The notes under the pieces are model-generated. The model was not told the origin of the DNA. It did not search any database and saw only the letters and a list, made by a program, of their open reading frames with translations. From positions 62,001 to 126,000 of the forward strand of contig JAFUNF010000021.1 of NCBI GenBank assembly GCA_017473085.1: a DNA stretch of 64,000 nucleotides, given 5' to 3'. Positions 27,514-37,619 of the stretch are shown piece by piece. A program made the translations under genes and the position numbers. Position 1 is the first letter of the stretch. Every line of letters begins with the position of its first letter. Origin of the DNA: Clostridia bacterium. Lineage in GTDB: Bacteria; Bacillota; Clostridia; Oscillospirales; CAG-272.

Positions 27514-29133
27514 ATGCTAAAAAAGATTTTATCCTTATTATTAGTAGCAATTATGATATTCTCCTTGACCTCCTGCTTAGGAGAATATCAGGTTGGCGTA
27601 AACCAAGGTGGTAACAACGAAAACGGCAATAATACGGGCGATGTTGACGATGAGCTCGGCACTGACGATAGCTACGTGCCACCCACACTAAATGGGGACC
27701 CAACTGACGACTTTGTAGTTACCCTTTATGCAGACGGAGTGCCCTATTCTCCAAGAACGGAAATGTACGCCTATTGGAATGACGGAAGCAGTATTCATAC
27801 AGCGAAGTTTGATAGTAATGGTGTGGCAAGAATAGACGGTCTTGACGGAGATTACCGAGTAACTCTTACAAACGTGCCTAACGAATACACCTATAATCCA
27901 AACGGAAATATGGCAACCAACGACGACAGAAGTATAGTAGTAAATCTTTACACCCTGAACCAATTGGCAGGTGGTGGCACAGGTCTTTACGATTGCTATA
28001 CCTTTAGGAAAACAGGTGTATATTGTGCTACCCTGAACTCAGCTGAGGACGGAATTTACTTCCAATACTCACCAGAGGGCATGGGCACCTACTCAATTGA
28101 AAGCTGGGCAGACGTAACAGCTGACGATATTGACCCCGATATTGACGTTTATATTGGAAGCTCTCAATGGAAGGCGTACGAAAAAACCATCACTGACGGT
28201 GGTCCTATTGGTAGCTACACTATAAACTTTGTTCACGAGGTAAAAATCGCCTCTGAAAACATAAGTGCAGGTGGACAGGCGGTTTATACCTTCGTTGTAA
28301 GGGCAGAGTCCAAAAACGACAAGTACCCAATCACAGTTACCTTTGCAGTAAAGCGTAATGGCGACTTTGAGCTACCCTCAAGTGGTAATGGTACAGGTAA
28401 AACAATGGCAATTCCAACCTACGATTTTACAGATTTCGACGTAAATGACCACGAGTATGGTAATAATTACAAAATCGCATACCCAGAATATCAATATGAG
28501 GGCTTGACCTACGTGTTTGATGAAAGCAGAGTAAAGCTATGGGAAAAGGCGATGGGTGGCGACGATTTCTATCATCTTTATGACGAGGAAAAATACGCCG
28601 ACACAAATGGCTACGGACCTATTCTTTATGCAAATATAACTACCTCAAATCGCTTCCTTGATATTAACTTCAATAGGATTGAGTACAATGCAAATGGTGA
28701 GATTATAAACGCTGCATTGTCTGCAAATGGAGTAAATTACAAGCACTTAATCGAGGGCTATACACAGCTTTCAACCGTTGGCAAAATCACAAATGCAACC
28801 TACTACTGTGTGGACACCTGTCCTTGTCACGATTCAACCGACCCTGTGGGCTGGGCTTGTACTAAGGAATGTACAAAATGTGCCACAGAGTGTCGCAGAA
28901 TTGACGAAAAGCTCATTGGCTTTGAGGGCTATCAAGCCTATGTAAACTCCGACGGAGTAGTTCCTGTTACTAAGGATATCAAGGATTTCTTGCTTGCCTA
29001 CACTAATAAGGAGCTATTCTTCTGGGACGGACGTGGAACCAAGGAGAATGTGCTCATAAGCAACAAATATTTCCAAGCCATAGGAGACTCAGGCTGGCTA
29101 TTTGGCTGTTGCTATTATGAGGAAAAGCAATGA
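27514..29133 (+). CDS. Lipoprotein closing the MoxR/vWA cluster
   Basis: The 539-residue protein has a lipoprotein signal: basic MLKK, a hydrophobic core and the lipobox LTSC (Cys ~22), followed by an Asn/Gly/Asp-rich linker. The mature part is beta-rich. Residues ~65-150 look like an immunoglobulin-like or carboxypeptidase-regulatory module (VTLYADGVPYSP ... GLDGDYRVTLTNVP). Near residues 435-460 is a compact Cys/His cluster (CVDTCPCHD, CTKECTKCATEC) suggesting metal binding or disulfides. It follows the second vWA gene by 16 bases. It should sit on the outer membrane face, so it may be the client or outer component of the vWA complex (inference). Confidence 0.8.
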   Translation: MLKKILSLLLVAIMIFSLTSCLGEYQVGVNQGGNNENGNNTGDVDDELGTDDSYVPPTLNGDPTDDFVVTLYADGVPYSPRTEMYAYWNDGSSIHTAKFDSNGVARIDGLDGDYRVTLTNVPNEYTYNPNGNMATNDDRSIVVNLYTLNQLAGGGTGLYDCYTFRKTGVYCATLNSAEDGIYFQYSPEGMGTYSIESWADVTADDIDPDIDVYIGSSQWKAYEKTITDGGPIGSYTINFVHEVKIASENISAGGQAVYTFVVRAESKNDKYPITVTFAVKRNGDFELPSSGNGTGKTMAIPTYDFTDFDVNDHEYGNNYKIAYPEYQYEGLTYVFDESRVKLWEKAMGGDDFYHLYDEEKYADTNGYGPILYANITTSNRFLDINFNRIEYNANGEIINAALSANGVNYKHLIEGYTQLSTVGKITNATYYCVDTCPCHDSTDPVGWACTKECTKCATECRRIDEKLIGFEGYQAYVNSDGVVPVTKDIKDFLLAYTNKELFFWDGRGTKENVLISNKYFQAIGDSGWLFGCCYYEEKQ

Positions 29134-29206
29134 ATAATTAATCAATTATATTCGCAAAATAATCAATTTTGTGAAAGAAATTGGATAAAAAAATATTATA
29201 TGCATA

Positions 29207-29235
29207 TTGAAATGCAAATATTTGTATGCTATAAT
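29207..29235 (+). promoter_or_regulatory. Sigma-A promoter of the giant lipoprotein
   Basis: TTGAAA (29207-29212) and TATAAT (29230-29235) are spaced by 17 bases. Transcription from here leaves a leader of about 105 bases before the ATG at 29350. Confidence 0.85.
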
Positions 29236-29349
29236 GGTATTATGGTAAGTATTTCTAAAAGCCATTTTTTCTGCTTTTAGGAGTGCCCCAGCTTAATTTT
29301 TGTTTGTTTTTGTGAAAACAAAAAATTTATTTTAAGGAGGCTCTTTGTT
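29236..29349 (+). promoter_or_regulatory. Structured leader with two hairpins
   Basis: The leader contains a stem CTAAAAGC/GCTTTTAG (29255-29280) and a second A/T-rich hairpin (TTTGTTTTTGTGAAAACAAA, ~29303-29322) before AAGGAGG. It matches no riboswitch class I recognise. It may control stability or translation of the large downstream mRNA. Confidence 0.45.
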
Positions 29350-32300
29350 ATGAAAAGAGTATTAGCTATTCTTCTTTGCTTACTTCTTTGCTTAGGTGTA
29401 GTTGCAATGGCTGCATGTAACAATGAAGGCTCAGGAGATCCAGTTGACCCAAATGGGGGACAACAAACTCATGTTCATACATTCAAAACAGATGCCGATT
29501 GGTCAAAGGACGCAAGCGGACACTGGTATGATGCAACATGTGATTGTGCTGACGTTACACTAAGAAAGCTTCAGCACGTAGATGACAACAAGGATGCTAT
29601 TTGTGACGTATGTAAGTTCGAATACGATCACGAGCATACCTACGCAGAGGATTGGACAGCTGACTGTACAAACCACTGGTACACCGCTAACTGCGGATGT
29701 ATAATCGCAGGCGACCAAATTGGTAAGCATGCAGACGAAAACGGAGATGGCGAATGTGACGTATGTAAGTACGTTATTAACGACCTTCACAATCACTACT
29801 ATGCAACTGAGTGGTCAAGCGATGCTGAAAACCACTGGCATGCAGCTCTTTGTGAGCACAGTGTAGAGGTTGCAGACAAGGCAGCACACAACCTTAACGA
29901 TGCAGGCTACTGTACAGTTTGTAACGCAAAGGTAAGAGAAATTGACAGAACAGACCTTCTTGCAGTTCTCAAGGCAGCAGTTGCTAACAACCACAAGGTA
30001 GTTACAGGTACTGTAATTGCTGACGAAATGGTTTACGGCTCAGGTAACGCACTTGAGACAGGTAAGACAAACAAGGTGTTCTTCGTTCTCGGTAATGAGG
30101 ATTCCTACGTTGAGTGGGGCTCCTACGACAAGACAGGCACATTTATCGGTGTTGACGAGTACTATCAGGAAACACTTGCAGATGGCACAATCTTTGCAGT
30201 TCAAATTCCTTACTATGATGGTGCAAGCCGTAACAACGAGCTTAAGATGTTCCCAGTTGATGGCGATCCACATAAGCTAAACGGCTACAACTACACACCT
30301 GGCAACATTCTTTCAGCAGGCTACGACGATAACTCTACACTTGCTCAAACACTTGCAAACCTTTACGACATTCTCGTTCTCAATGTAAATGTTCTTAACC
30401 CTGAAACAAGCTACGATGCAGAAACAGGCAAGTACGCATTCTCATATAGCTTCTTCACTGTAAACAAAACAGAGGGTAACACATCATTGGACGGCTCAGG
30501 CGAGGATATCGTTTCATACTATGTTGAGTACTTCAACGTAAGCGCTGAGTTTACAGTTGATGCTAACTTCGTAATCGACAACGCAACCTTTGAGGTTGAG
30601 TCCTTCAGAAACCTTGATGGCGTTGACGTTGACCTTTCCTACGATCCTGATACAAACACAGTTACACTTCTTTCAACAAAGAGTGCAACAACCTACACCT
30701 ACACAGTAGCTCAAACCTCAGGCGAGAGAACCTACTCAACAATTTATCCAAAGGCTTCTCTTGTACCACAAGGCTTCGAGCTTTACTCTGGTACAGCAGT
30801 TAAGGACCCTGATACATATTCAGTAATCGGCTTCGATAACAAGGTTCTTCTTGGCGACACAGTAACAATTACTGAAAAGGTATACACATACCTTGTACTT
30901 GGCGATCCATACCCAATCACATCCTCATTCTCATTCTTGAATACAGATGATATCAGTGTTACATGGGTAAATAACGATCCTAATAGCACAGGCAAGCTTG
31001 CAACAATGGATCCATACTTTAGCTGGGGTGGACAATATATTGCCTTCTTCCCTAAGGATGATGGCTCATACACAATGACAATCAAAATCGGTGATGTTAC
31101 AAGAGAAATCGTAATCAACATCGGTGAGCAAGCACTCGTTCCACCTGCTGATACAGCAGATACAAAGTATGTTGTAGTAACAGATACAAATACTTGGGTT
31201 GACGAGTACACATTCACAGCACCAGAGGCTGGTACATACACATTTACAATTCCTGCAAATCTCGGTTTCTTTGTGGCAGATGCATCAGCACCTGTAACAG
31301 ACCCATTTGACCCATACTACGTAGCACAAGCAGTTAACTACGAGGTTGATCTTGCACAAGGTCAGACACTCACATTTAACGTTGGTGCTCAGGCGAAGGG
31401 TATCTTCGCAATCGGCGTTGCCTTCACAGCAGGCGAGGTTGGTGGTGGAGACGAGGGTGAAGACTTCGACTACACAACAACAATCGTTGAAGGTAACAAC
31501 ACACTTTACTTCTCACAAGATGAAATCACAGCAGGCACTGCTACAAGACCTCTTACAATTACAGTAGCAGGCGTATATCAATTCAACGGCGACCTATTCG
31601 TTTCAGGCGTAGTTGATAGCAACAACACACCAATTGAAAAGGTTGATGACAAGTTTACACTTGCTCCTGGTAGCTACATAGTTACATTTGGTATGTTTAG
31701 CCTAACAGGTACATCTGCTGACACTGCATGCGCAATTACGCTTGTGAACACAACAGCAGAGGATGATGAAGAGCAGGGTGGCACTACTACAACCCTTAAC
31801 GCAACCTACTATGCTTACCAAGAGGGAAATACAATCCTTACAGTTGCATTTAGTGACGATGGTACAGTAGTATTCTCATACCTACACCCAATGAATCCAT
31901 CTACACTTACAGCTAACTACACAATCGCTGACGGTGTAGTTACACTTACAGACCCAACATCAGGCGATGAGCTTCCACAGATGGCAGCTTATGTAACACT
32001 CACAGCTGGTGTTCCAACAGTAGCTGGTTATAGTGGTTGGGATTACGACCTCTACGCAGAGGGCGATACTCCTTCCGTTGATACTCCTGAGGACGTTGAG
32101 CTTTCAAAGGGCGATAACACAGTTCCTGTAACAGGCGATTCAAACACCATGACAAACGCAACCATTACAGCTGAGGGCACAGGTGTTTACTACATCACAG
32201 TAGGTACAAACGCAGTAGTAATTGCAGATTATGCGACTTATTTGTCTGGCGAAACTGCTATGCTTATAGCTGAGAACGCAGGCGATATTCTTACAATTCA

Positions 32301-34665
32301 GGTTAACTCCGAGGATTTCACCGAGGGTGCGGTAAACGTAAACGTTTCATTCGTAGCTAAGGCTGCTGATGAGCCAGCTAAGGATGAGCTCGAGGGTGTT
32401 TACAAGTCTGGCGACTACACAGTAGAGCTTACACGCCAATACGGCACAGGTCTCTACCTTGTAACAGTTACAAATGCAGATTACAGTGTATGTCTACAAT
32501 TTACATATACTCTAACTGATAATGGCGACAACTCATACACACTTTCTGACCTTGTAAACGTTCCAAATCAATATGGCGATGCAGGTACAGATAAGATTGA
32601 TGAAATCGTAGCTAACGGCATTACATTCTCAATCGATCCTATGAAGGAAGCTATAACAGGCACTTACGTAACAATTGACGACTACGACGTAGGTGTTATT
32701 AAAGAAAATGGCGAATACTTCATCACAATTGCAAGTGGTTGGGATACAACCGTATACTTCACATACACAGTAACCGATAACGGAGATGGTACACTTACAC
32801 TTGACCAAGCATACGTTGAAAGCATAAACGAGGCAATAGGTGAAGGTGTTGACAAGGCTACAACTGTTGCAGAAATGGAAGCACTTGTTATTACAATCAA
32901 CTACGATGCTGAAAAGGAAGCTCTTAACTACTACGAGTACACAGGCATTGACGGTTACACAGTAATGTTCCTAAAGAGCGAGGGCGTATATTATGCATAT
33001 GCATTTAATGCAGATTATACAGTTCAGCTCTACTTCACATACACAATTACAGCTGGCGTAAATGGTACACAGGTAATTGATCTTACCTACGTATCACGTC
33101 AGGACTACGAGTCAGGCGTTGACCAAACAATCATTGACACAATCGAGGCACACTCTATCGTTCTCGGTGGTCTTGAGGGCGAGGGTACATACGAGTCCCC
33201 ATACGTAATTGAAGAAGTAGGCGACTACGTTGCTCCATATCCAGGTGGATACGTATATCCATACTTCCAATTCACAGCTCCTGCTAATGGTTACGTAACA
33301 ATTAGCTCAGCTTATGAATTCTTCAATCTCCAATATGGTAAGGTTATCGACACACCAAGCAACAATATGGGTGAAGAGGGCTACCTAAACGAGATTAAGG
33401 TTTACCTCACAGAGGGCGCAACAATCTACTTTAACATAGCTGACTACAACTTCCCAGAAGAGGCAGTTGACGTTCCATTCACAATTGCATTTGAGGAATT
33501 TGTATCTGACGATACAAGCTTCCTTGAGGGTCAATGGATTGGTATTCAATCCTCTATGTGGGGCACTGCAACTCCATATACCTTCAATTTCGATGCAAAC
33601 GGCACAGGCTCAGGCTCATATACTGAGTGGGGCAGCGCAGTTGAATTCACAATCAACTACACACTCGTTGATGGCAATAGCGTAACAGTTAACGTTACAA
33701 CAAGTGGTATGTGGGCTCAAGAGCTAGACTTCGTATTTACTTACGATTCAGAGGCAGACGAGCTTACAGGTGACTTAACACTTGAAAAGGGTCAATTTAT
33801 AGCACTTGGCAGTATGCAAATCAATGGCTCTGCTCAAAACGGTGTGTACACATACCTTGCAACAGAGGCAATGGTGATTGACCTTTCTGTTGGTGGAGCA
33901 ATCGGTACTGGTGCAATCAATATCACTTACTCTATAAATGGTGCTGAACCAGTTGCAGTTGCTGCAACCACAACAGCTTCAATTGAGCTCGCTATGAACG
34001 ACGTAGTTGTAATTGAAATTGACGTTGCTTCAGACACATACACATCAATTACACTTGCTAAGAATTACCCAGCAGGCTCTGAGCAAAACCCAATCGCAAT
34101 CGAAACACTTCCTTATGATATTGCAGTAAATGGTGCTCACGATAAGTACTATACATACACAGCAACAGAGGATATCGTTCTTACAATTACAGCTCCTGAT
34201 GGATGCTACGTAACAAACAGTAAGGACGTAACAGGTGTTGATGGTGTTTACACAATCTCACTCACAGCAGGCGAGAGCGTAACACTTAACGTTTGGACAA
34301 CTGCAGCTGACGAAATCGACTACACCTACACAATCACAGGCGAAGTGCAATCATCTGGCGATGGCGAAGACGGTGGCGAAGCAACAGGTGCCGTAGTTTA
34401 TATGTCAGAAAAACACACAAGTGGCAGATATCTACAAGTTACTATCGACGAGGCAGCTGGAACAATGACACTTGTTCGTTCCAATATGTCTGGTGGTTGG
34501 GATGCTAGCACATCAACAGCTGAATACACAATTTCTGGTACAGGCGCTAACAGAACAGCAACAAATGTTTCTGGTCAAGCTTGTACAATTGTATTCGGCG
34601 ATGACGGTGTTCCTACATCAATTACATGGGGAGCTGCAGAGTTTGTAAACTTTACACAGCAATAA
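29350..34665 (+). CDS. Giant multidomain surface lipoprotein
   Basis: The 1771-residue protein has a lipoprotein signal with lipobox AMAAC near residue 24. Residues ~38-205 hold three copies of a His/Trp/Cys module (pattern H-H-x-W-s-D-x-x-HW...C-C, then DxNkDg-CDvC), which is frequent in Firmicutes surface proteins and looks metal-binding. The rest is beta-rich. PPC/Ig-like modules appear, as do three ~85-residue repeats between ~1013 and 1270 (patterns YTVELTR..G.YLVTV, YFTYT.TDNGDG). Aspartate-rich linkers separate domains. Thr, Val and Tyr dominate, as expected for secreted beta-sheet proteins. It has its own promoter and terminator and so is monocistronic. Likely roles are adhesion or glycan binding; no catalytic motif is visible. 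Confidence 0.82.
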   Translation: MKRVLAILLCLLLCLGVVAMAACNNEGSGDPVDPNGGQQTHVHTFKTDADWSKDASGHWYDATCDCADVTLRKLQHVDDNKDAICDVCKFEYDHEHTYAEDWTADCTNHWYTANCGCIIAGDQIGKHADENGDGECDVCKYVINDLHNHYYATEWSSDAENHWHAALCEHSVEVADKAAHNLNDAGYCTVCNAKVREIDRTDLLAVLKAAVANNHKVVTGTVIADEMVYGSGNALETGKTNKVFFVLGNEDSYVEWGSYDKTGTFIGVDEYYQETLADGTIFAVQIPYYDGASRNNELKMFPVDGDPHKLNGYNYTPGNILSAGYDDNSTLAQTLANLYDILVLNVNVLNPETSYDAETGKYAFSYSFFTVNKTEGNTSLDGSGEDIVSYYVEYFNVSAEFTVDANFVIDNATFEVESFRNLDGVDVDLSYDPDTNTVTLLSTKSATTYTYTVAQTSGERTYSTIYPKASLVPQGFELYSGTAVKDPDTYSVIGFDNKVLLGDTVTITEKVYTYLVLGDPYPITSSFSFLNTDDISVTWVNNDPNSTGKLATMDPYFSWGGQYIAFFPKDDGSYTMTIKIGDVTREIVINIGEQALVPPADTADTKYVVVTDTNTWVDEYTFTAPEAGTYTFTIPANLGFFVADASAPVTDPFDPYYVAQAVNYEVDLAQGQTLTFNVGAQAKGIFAIGVAFTAGEVGGGDEGEDFDYTTTIVEGNNTLYFSQDEITAGTATRPLTITVAGVYQFNGDLFVSGVVDSNNTPIEKVDDKFTLAPGSYIVTFGMFSLTGTSADTACAITLVNTTAEDDEEQGGTTTTLNATYYAYQEGNTILTVAFSDDGTVVFSYLHPMNPSTLTANYTIADGVVTLTDPTSGDELPQMAAYVTLTAGVPTVAGYSGWDYDLYAEGDTPSVDTPEDVELSKGDNTVPVTGDSNTMTNATITAEGTGVYYITVGTNAVVIADYATYLSGETAMLIAENAGDILTIQVNSEDFTEGAVNVNVSFVAKAADEPAKDELEGVYKSGDYTVELTRQYGTGLYLVTVTNADYSVCLQFTYTLTDNGDNSYTLSDLVNVPNQYGDAGTDKIDEIVANGITFSIDPMKEAITGTYVTIDDYDVGVIKENGEYFITIASGWDTTVYFTYTVTDNGDGTLTLDQAYVESINEAIGEGVDKATTVAEMEALVITINYDAEKEALNYYEYTGIDGYTVMFLKSEGVYYAYAFNADYTVQLYFTYTITAGVNGTQVIDLTYVSRQDYESGVDQTIIDTIEAHSIVLGGLEGEGTYESPYVIEEVGDYVAPYPGGYVYPYFQFTAPANGYVTISSAYEFFNLQYGKVIDTPSNNMGEEGYLNEIKVYLTEGATIYFNIADYNFPEEAVDVPFTIAFEEFVSDDTSFLEGQWIGIQSSMWGTATPYTFNFDANGTGSGSYTEWGSAVEFTINYTLVDGNSVTVNVTTSGMWAQELDFVFTYDSEADELTGDLTLEKGQFIALGSMQINGSAQNGVYTYLATEAMVIDLSVGGAIGTGAINITYSINGAEPVAVAATTTASIELAMNDVVVIEIDVASDTYTSITLAKNYPAGSEQNPIAIETLPYDIAVNGAHDKYYTYTATEDIVLTITAPDGCYVTNSKDVTGVDGVYTISLTAGESVTLNVWTTAADEIDYTYTITGEVQSSGDGEDGGEATGAVVYMSEKHTSGRYLQVTIDEAAGTMTLVRSNMSGGWDASTSTAEYTISGTGANRTATNVSGQACTIVFGDDGVPTSITWGAAEFVNFTQQ

Positions 34666-34675
34666 TTCCTAAATA

Positions 34676-34708
34676 AAAAGGTACGAGGGTAAAACCTCGT
34701 ACTTTTTT
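34676..34708 (+). terminator. Terminator of the giant lipoprotein gene
   Basis: AAAAAGGTACGAGG pairs with CCTCGTACTTTTTT around a six-base loop, 11 bases after the stop. Confidence 0.9.
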
Positions 34709-34720
34709 GTTCGTTCCATA

Positions 34721-34749
34721 TTGCAAAGAATATAACTGTATGATAAAAT
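34721..34749 (+). promoter_or_regulatory. Promoter of the glycosidase pair
   Basis: TTGCAA (34721-34726), a 17-base spacer and TAAAAT (34744-34749) lie 36 bases before the glycosidase start. Confidence 0.7.
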
Positions 34750-34784
34750 TAAGTAAATAAATCTATAATAAGAGGCGAATACAA

Positions 34785-37595
34785 ATGAAACAGGTTGAGA
34801 AAAAATATAGATGCGTCCCCTTTTGGTCCTGGAATGGAAAATTAGATAAGGACCAGCTTGTAAAGCAGGTTGAGTGGATGAACGAAAATGGCGTGGGTGG
34901 ATTTTTTATGCACGCACGTGGTGGACTAAAAACCGAATATTTAGGAAAAGAATGGTTTGAGTGCATAGACGCTTGCTCAAAAAGAGCACAGGAATTAGGT
35001 ATGGAGGCATACGCCTACGACGAAAACGGTTGGCCAAGTGGCTTTGTTGGTGGCAAGCTCCTAAAGGACCCAGAAAACCACGACAGATATTTAACCTGTA
35101 AATATGGGGACTACGACGAAAATGCCCTTGCCTCCTTTGTAGTAGGCAAAAGAGCCTTAAAAAAAGCAAAAAAGGGCGATACTAATTGCTTAAACGTATA
35201 TGAAAACTATTCAACCTCAACTGCCGACATACTAAACCCAGAGGTAGTTGACAAATTTATAGAGCTAACCCACGAGGAATACAGAAAAAGAGATACCTAT
35301 AACCTAAAGGGCTTTTTTACCGACGAGCCTCAATATTTCAGATGGGACGTGCCCTATACTAAGGTACTTCCAGAGTATTTCCAACGAGTATATGGGGAAA
35401 ACCTACTTGACCGAATTGGACTTCTATTCCTTAAAAAGCAAGGCTATCGTGACTTCAGATATAAATATTGGAAGGCTATGCAGGACCTGATGCTAAATAA
35501 CTTTGCTAAGAAAATCTACGATTGGTGCGATAAGTACGGCTACAAGCAAACAGGACACTTTATAGAGGAGTGCTGTCTTTGTGCACAAATGGAGTGCTGT
35601 GGTGGAATTATGCCCTTTTATGAGTATGAGCACATACCAGGTATTGACTATCTTGGCTCTGGAATGGATAACGAAACCGCAGCAAAGCAGGTTGGTAGTG
35701 TAGCAGAGCAGTTAGGTAGAAAACAGGTTTTGACCGAAACCTACGCAGCCTGTGGCTGGGATATTTCCCCAATTGAGCTTAAGAAAATTGCAGAGGCGCA
35801 GTACGTTGCAGGCGTAAACCTAATGTGTCAGCACCTTTTACCCTACAAGGAAAACGGACAGAGAAAAAGAGATTACCCTGCCCATTTTTCAAGCATAAAC
35901 CCTTGGGTAAAAAAGAGCTTTTCCCACTTTAACTACTACTTTTCCTATCTTGGTAAGCTTCTTGCAAATAGTAACGAGGTAGTAAACGTAGGGGTTTTGC
36001 ACCCAATAAGAAGCGCTTACTTTGATTATGAAAGAAATTCAAAGGAGCCCTACGAGGGACTTGAAGCATTGGAAAGACCCTTCTTTGCACTAATGACAAA
36101 AATGTGCAACCTTGGTATAGGTCACCACTACCTTGACGAAACTCTTTTAAGTAAATATGGTAGGGTAAAGGGAAGTCAGCTAATACTTGGTAAATGCAAG
36201 TACGACTATATAGTTTTACCTAAAATATATACAATGGATAAAACAACCGAGAAGCTACTCTCAAAATACGTTAAAAACGGTGGTAAAATCCTTTTAACCG
36301 ATAAAAAACCCCAATATTTAGAGGGCAAGAAATACACCTATAATTACCTAAAATCAAACACGTGCTGGGACGAAATTATAAAAAATCAACCCTATACCAT
36401 AAAGCAAGAAAAGGACACAGACATTCGCTGTGCATACAGAAAAGATAAAAAGGGCAGAGAATTTATTTATGCTGTAAACGTAGGCAAGGAAGCAACTGCC
36501 ACCTTCAAGCTCAAAAATGGCAAGTCCTTTAAGTCCTACGACATAGAAAAGGACACCTACGAGCAAATTTCGACTAAGGTGCATTTTGAAAACGGACAAT
36601 CCTATCTATTGTATATAGATGAGGAAAAGCCAAAAGAAAAAAAGGAGCTAAAGCCACTTTACTTAGATAAGCACTTTACCCTTGATACTCCTGTTGATAA
36701 CTACATAACCCTTGATATGATAAGCTACTCCCTTGACGGCAAGGAATACACACCCCCTCGCCACCATATGTGCGTATTTAGTGAGCTTCTTGACAAGAGA
36801 TACAAGGGTAGAGTTTACCTGAAATATGAGGTAAATATCAACACGTGTCCCACAAAATGCAGACTTTTAGCCGAGGATACCAACACAATTTCAGTTTCTG
36901 TAAACGGAAAAAGGGTACAAAACGAGGGCAATAGCCCTCTTGAACTGGCAGAGCTATGCTATGACATAGCAGACAAGCTAATAAAGGGAAAAAATGAAAT
37001 TATTGTAGAAATAGACTACTATCAGGGCGAAAACGTATATTACGCACTCTTTGGCGAAAACGTAACGGAAAGCCTAAAGAACTGCTTAGCCTACGACACC
37101 GACATAGAGCCTGTTTACCTGATTGGCAACTTTGGTGTTTATGGCGATTTTGAGGACCAACAAAATGGCTTTATAAGTGGCAAGAGCTTTTATCTTGATA
37201 CGCAAAAAAGACAAGTAGAGTGTCTGATTAAGGACGGCTATCCCTTCTTTAGTGGCGATATTACCTTGAGACAAAAAATCAATTTAACCGACACAGACTA
37301 CGCCCTTACAATCCCAGAGCACTTCCTCTTAATTGACGTACAAATAAACGGCAAGGACGCAGGAAAAATGATGCTTTCAAGAAAGTTTGATATAAGCAAG
37401 CACCTAAGAGTAGGAGAAAACCAAATTACTTTGACTCTGACAGTTGGCAATCGTAACCTCTTAGGTCCATTCCACACCTATGGCGAGCACGACTTCATCG
37501 GACCTGAAACCTTTGAGCGTCTCGGTAGCTGGCAAGGTGACGGCTCAAGCAAGCACTTCAACCCCAGCTATTCCTTCAAAAAAACTATAATCTAA
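34785..37595 (+). CDS. GH106-like glycoside hydrolase
   Basis: The 936-residue protein has no signal peptide. The N-terminal half reads as the TIM barrel of the GH106-type (alpha-L-rhamnosidase-like) superfamily: VPFWSWNGKLD, then GVGGFFMHARGGL near residue 40, AYDENGWPSG near 82, GFFTDEPQYF near 178 and VLTETYAACGWD near 318. The acidic residues in the DEP, ENGWP and TETY segments are where catalytic residues of such barrels sit. The C-terminal half holds beta domains, including a galactose-binding-like segment near residues 700-760. It is probably cytoplasmic and acts on imported oligosaccharides containing rhamnose or a related sugar; the exact substrate is not readable. It forms a unit with the gene 24 bases downstream. 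Confidence 0.8.
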   Translation: MKQVEKKYRCVPFWSWNGKLDKDQLVKQVEWMNENGVGGFFMHARGGLKTEYLGKEWFECIDACSKRAQELGMEAYAYDENGWPSGFVGGKLLKDPENHDRYLTCKYGDYDENALASFVVGKRALKKAKKGDTNCLNVYENYSTSTADILNPEVVDKFIELTHEEYRKRDTYNLKGFFTDEPQYFRWDVPYTKVLPEYFQRVYGENLLDRIGLLFLKKQGYRDFRYKYWKAMQDLMLNNFAKKIYDWCDKYGYKQTGHFIEECCLCAQMECCGGIMPFYEYEHIPGIDYLGSGMDNETAAKQVGSVAEQLGRKQVLTETYAACGWDISPIELKKIAEAQYVAGVNLMCQHLLPYKENGQRKRDYPAHFSSINPWVKKSFSHFNYYFSYLGKLLANSNEVVNVGVLHPIRSAYFDYERNSKEPYEGLEALERPFFALMTKMCNLGIGHHYLDETLLSKYGRVKGSQLILGKCKYDYIVLPKIYTMDKTTEKLLSKYVKNGGKILLTDKKPQYLEGKKYTYNYLKSNTCWDEIIKNQPYTIKQEKDTDIRCAYRKDKKGREFIYAVNVGKEATATFKLKNGKSFKSYDIEKDTYEQISTKVHFENGQSYLLYIDEEKPKEKKELKPLYLDKHFTLDTPVDNYITLDMISYSLDGKEYTPPRHHMCVFSELLDKRYKGRVYLKYEVNINTCPTKCRLLAEDTNTISVSVNGKRVQNEGNSPLELAELCYDIADKLIKGKNEIIVEIDYYQGENVYYALFGENVTESLKNCLAYDTDIEPVYLIGNFGVYGDFEDQQNGFISGKSFYLDTQKRQVECLIKDGYPFFSGDITLRQKINLTDTDYALTIPEHFLLIDVQINGKDAGKMMLSRKFDISKHLRVGENQITLTLTVGNRNLLGPFHTYGEHDFIGPETFERLGSWQGDGSSKHFNPSYSFKKTII

Positions 37596-37619
37596 TTAAA
37601 TCGTAATAAAGGAGTAAGC

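Noticed and set aside
29236-29349. Riboswitch upstream of the giant lipoprotein
   Set aside because: Only simple A/T-rich hairpins are seen, with no conserved core of a known class.
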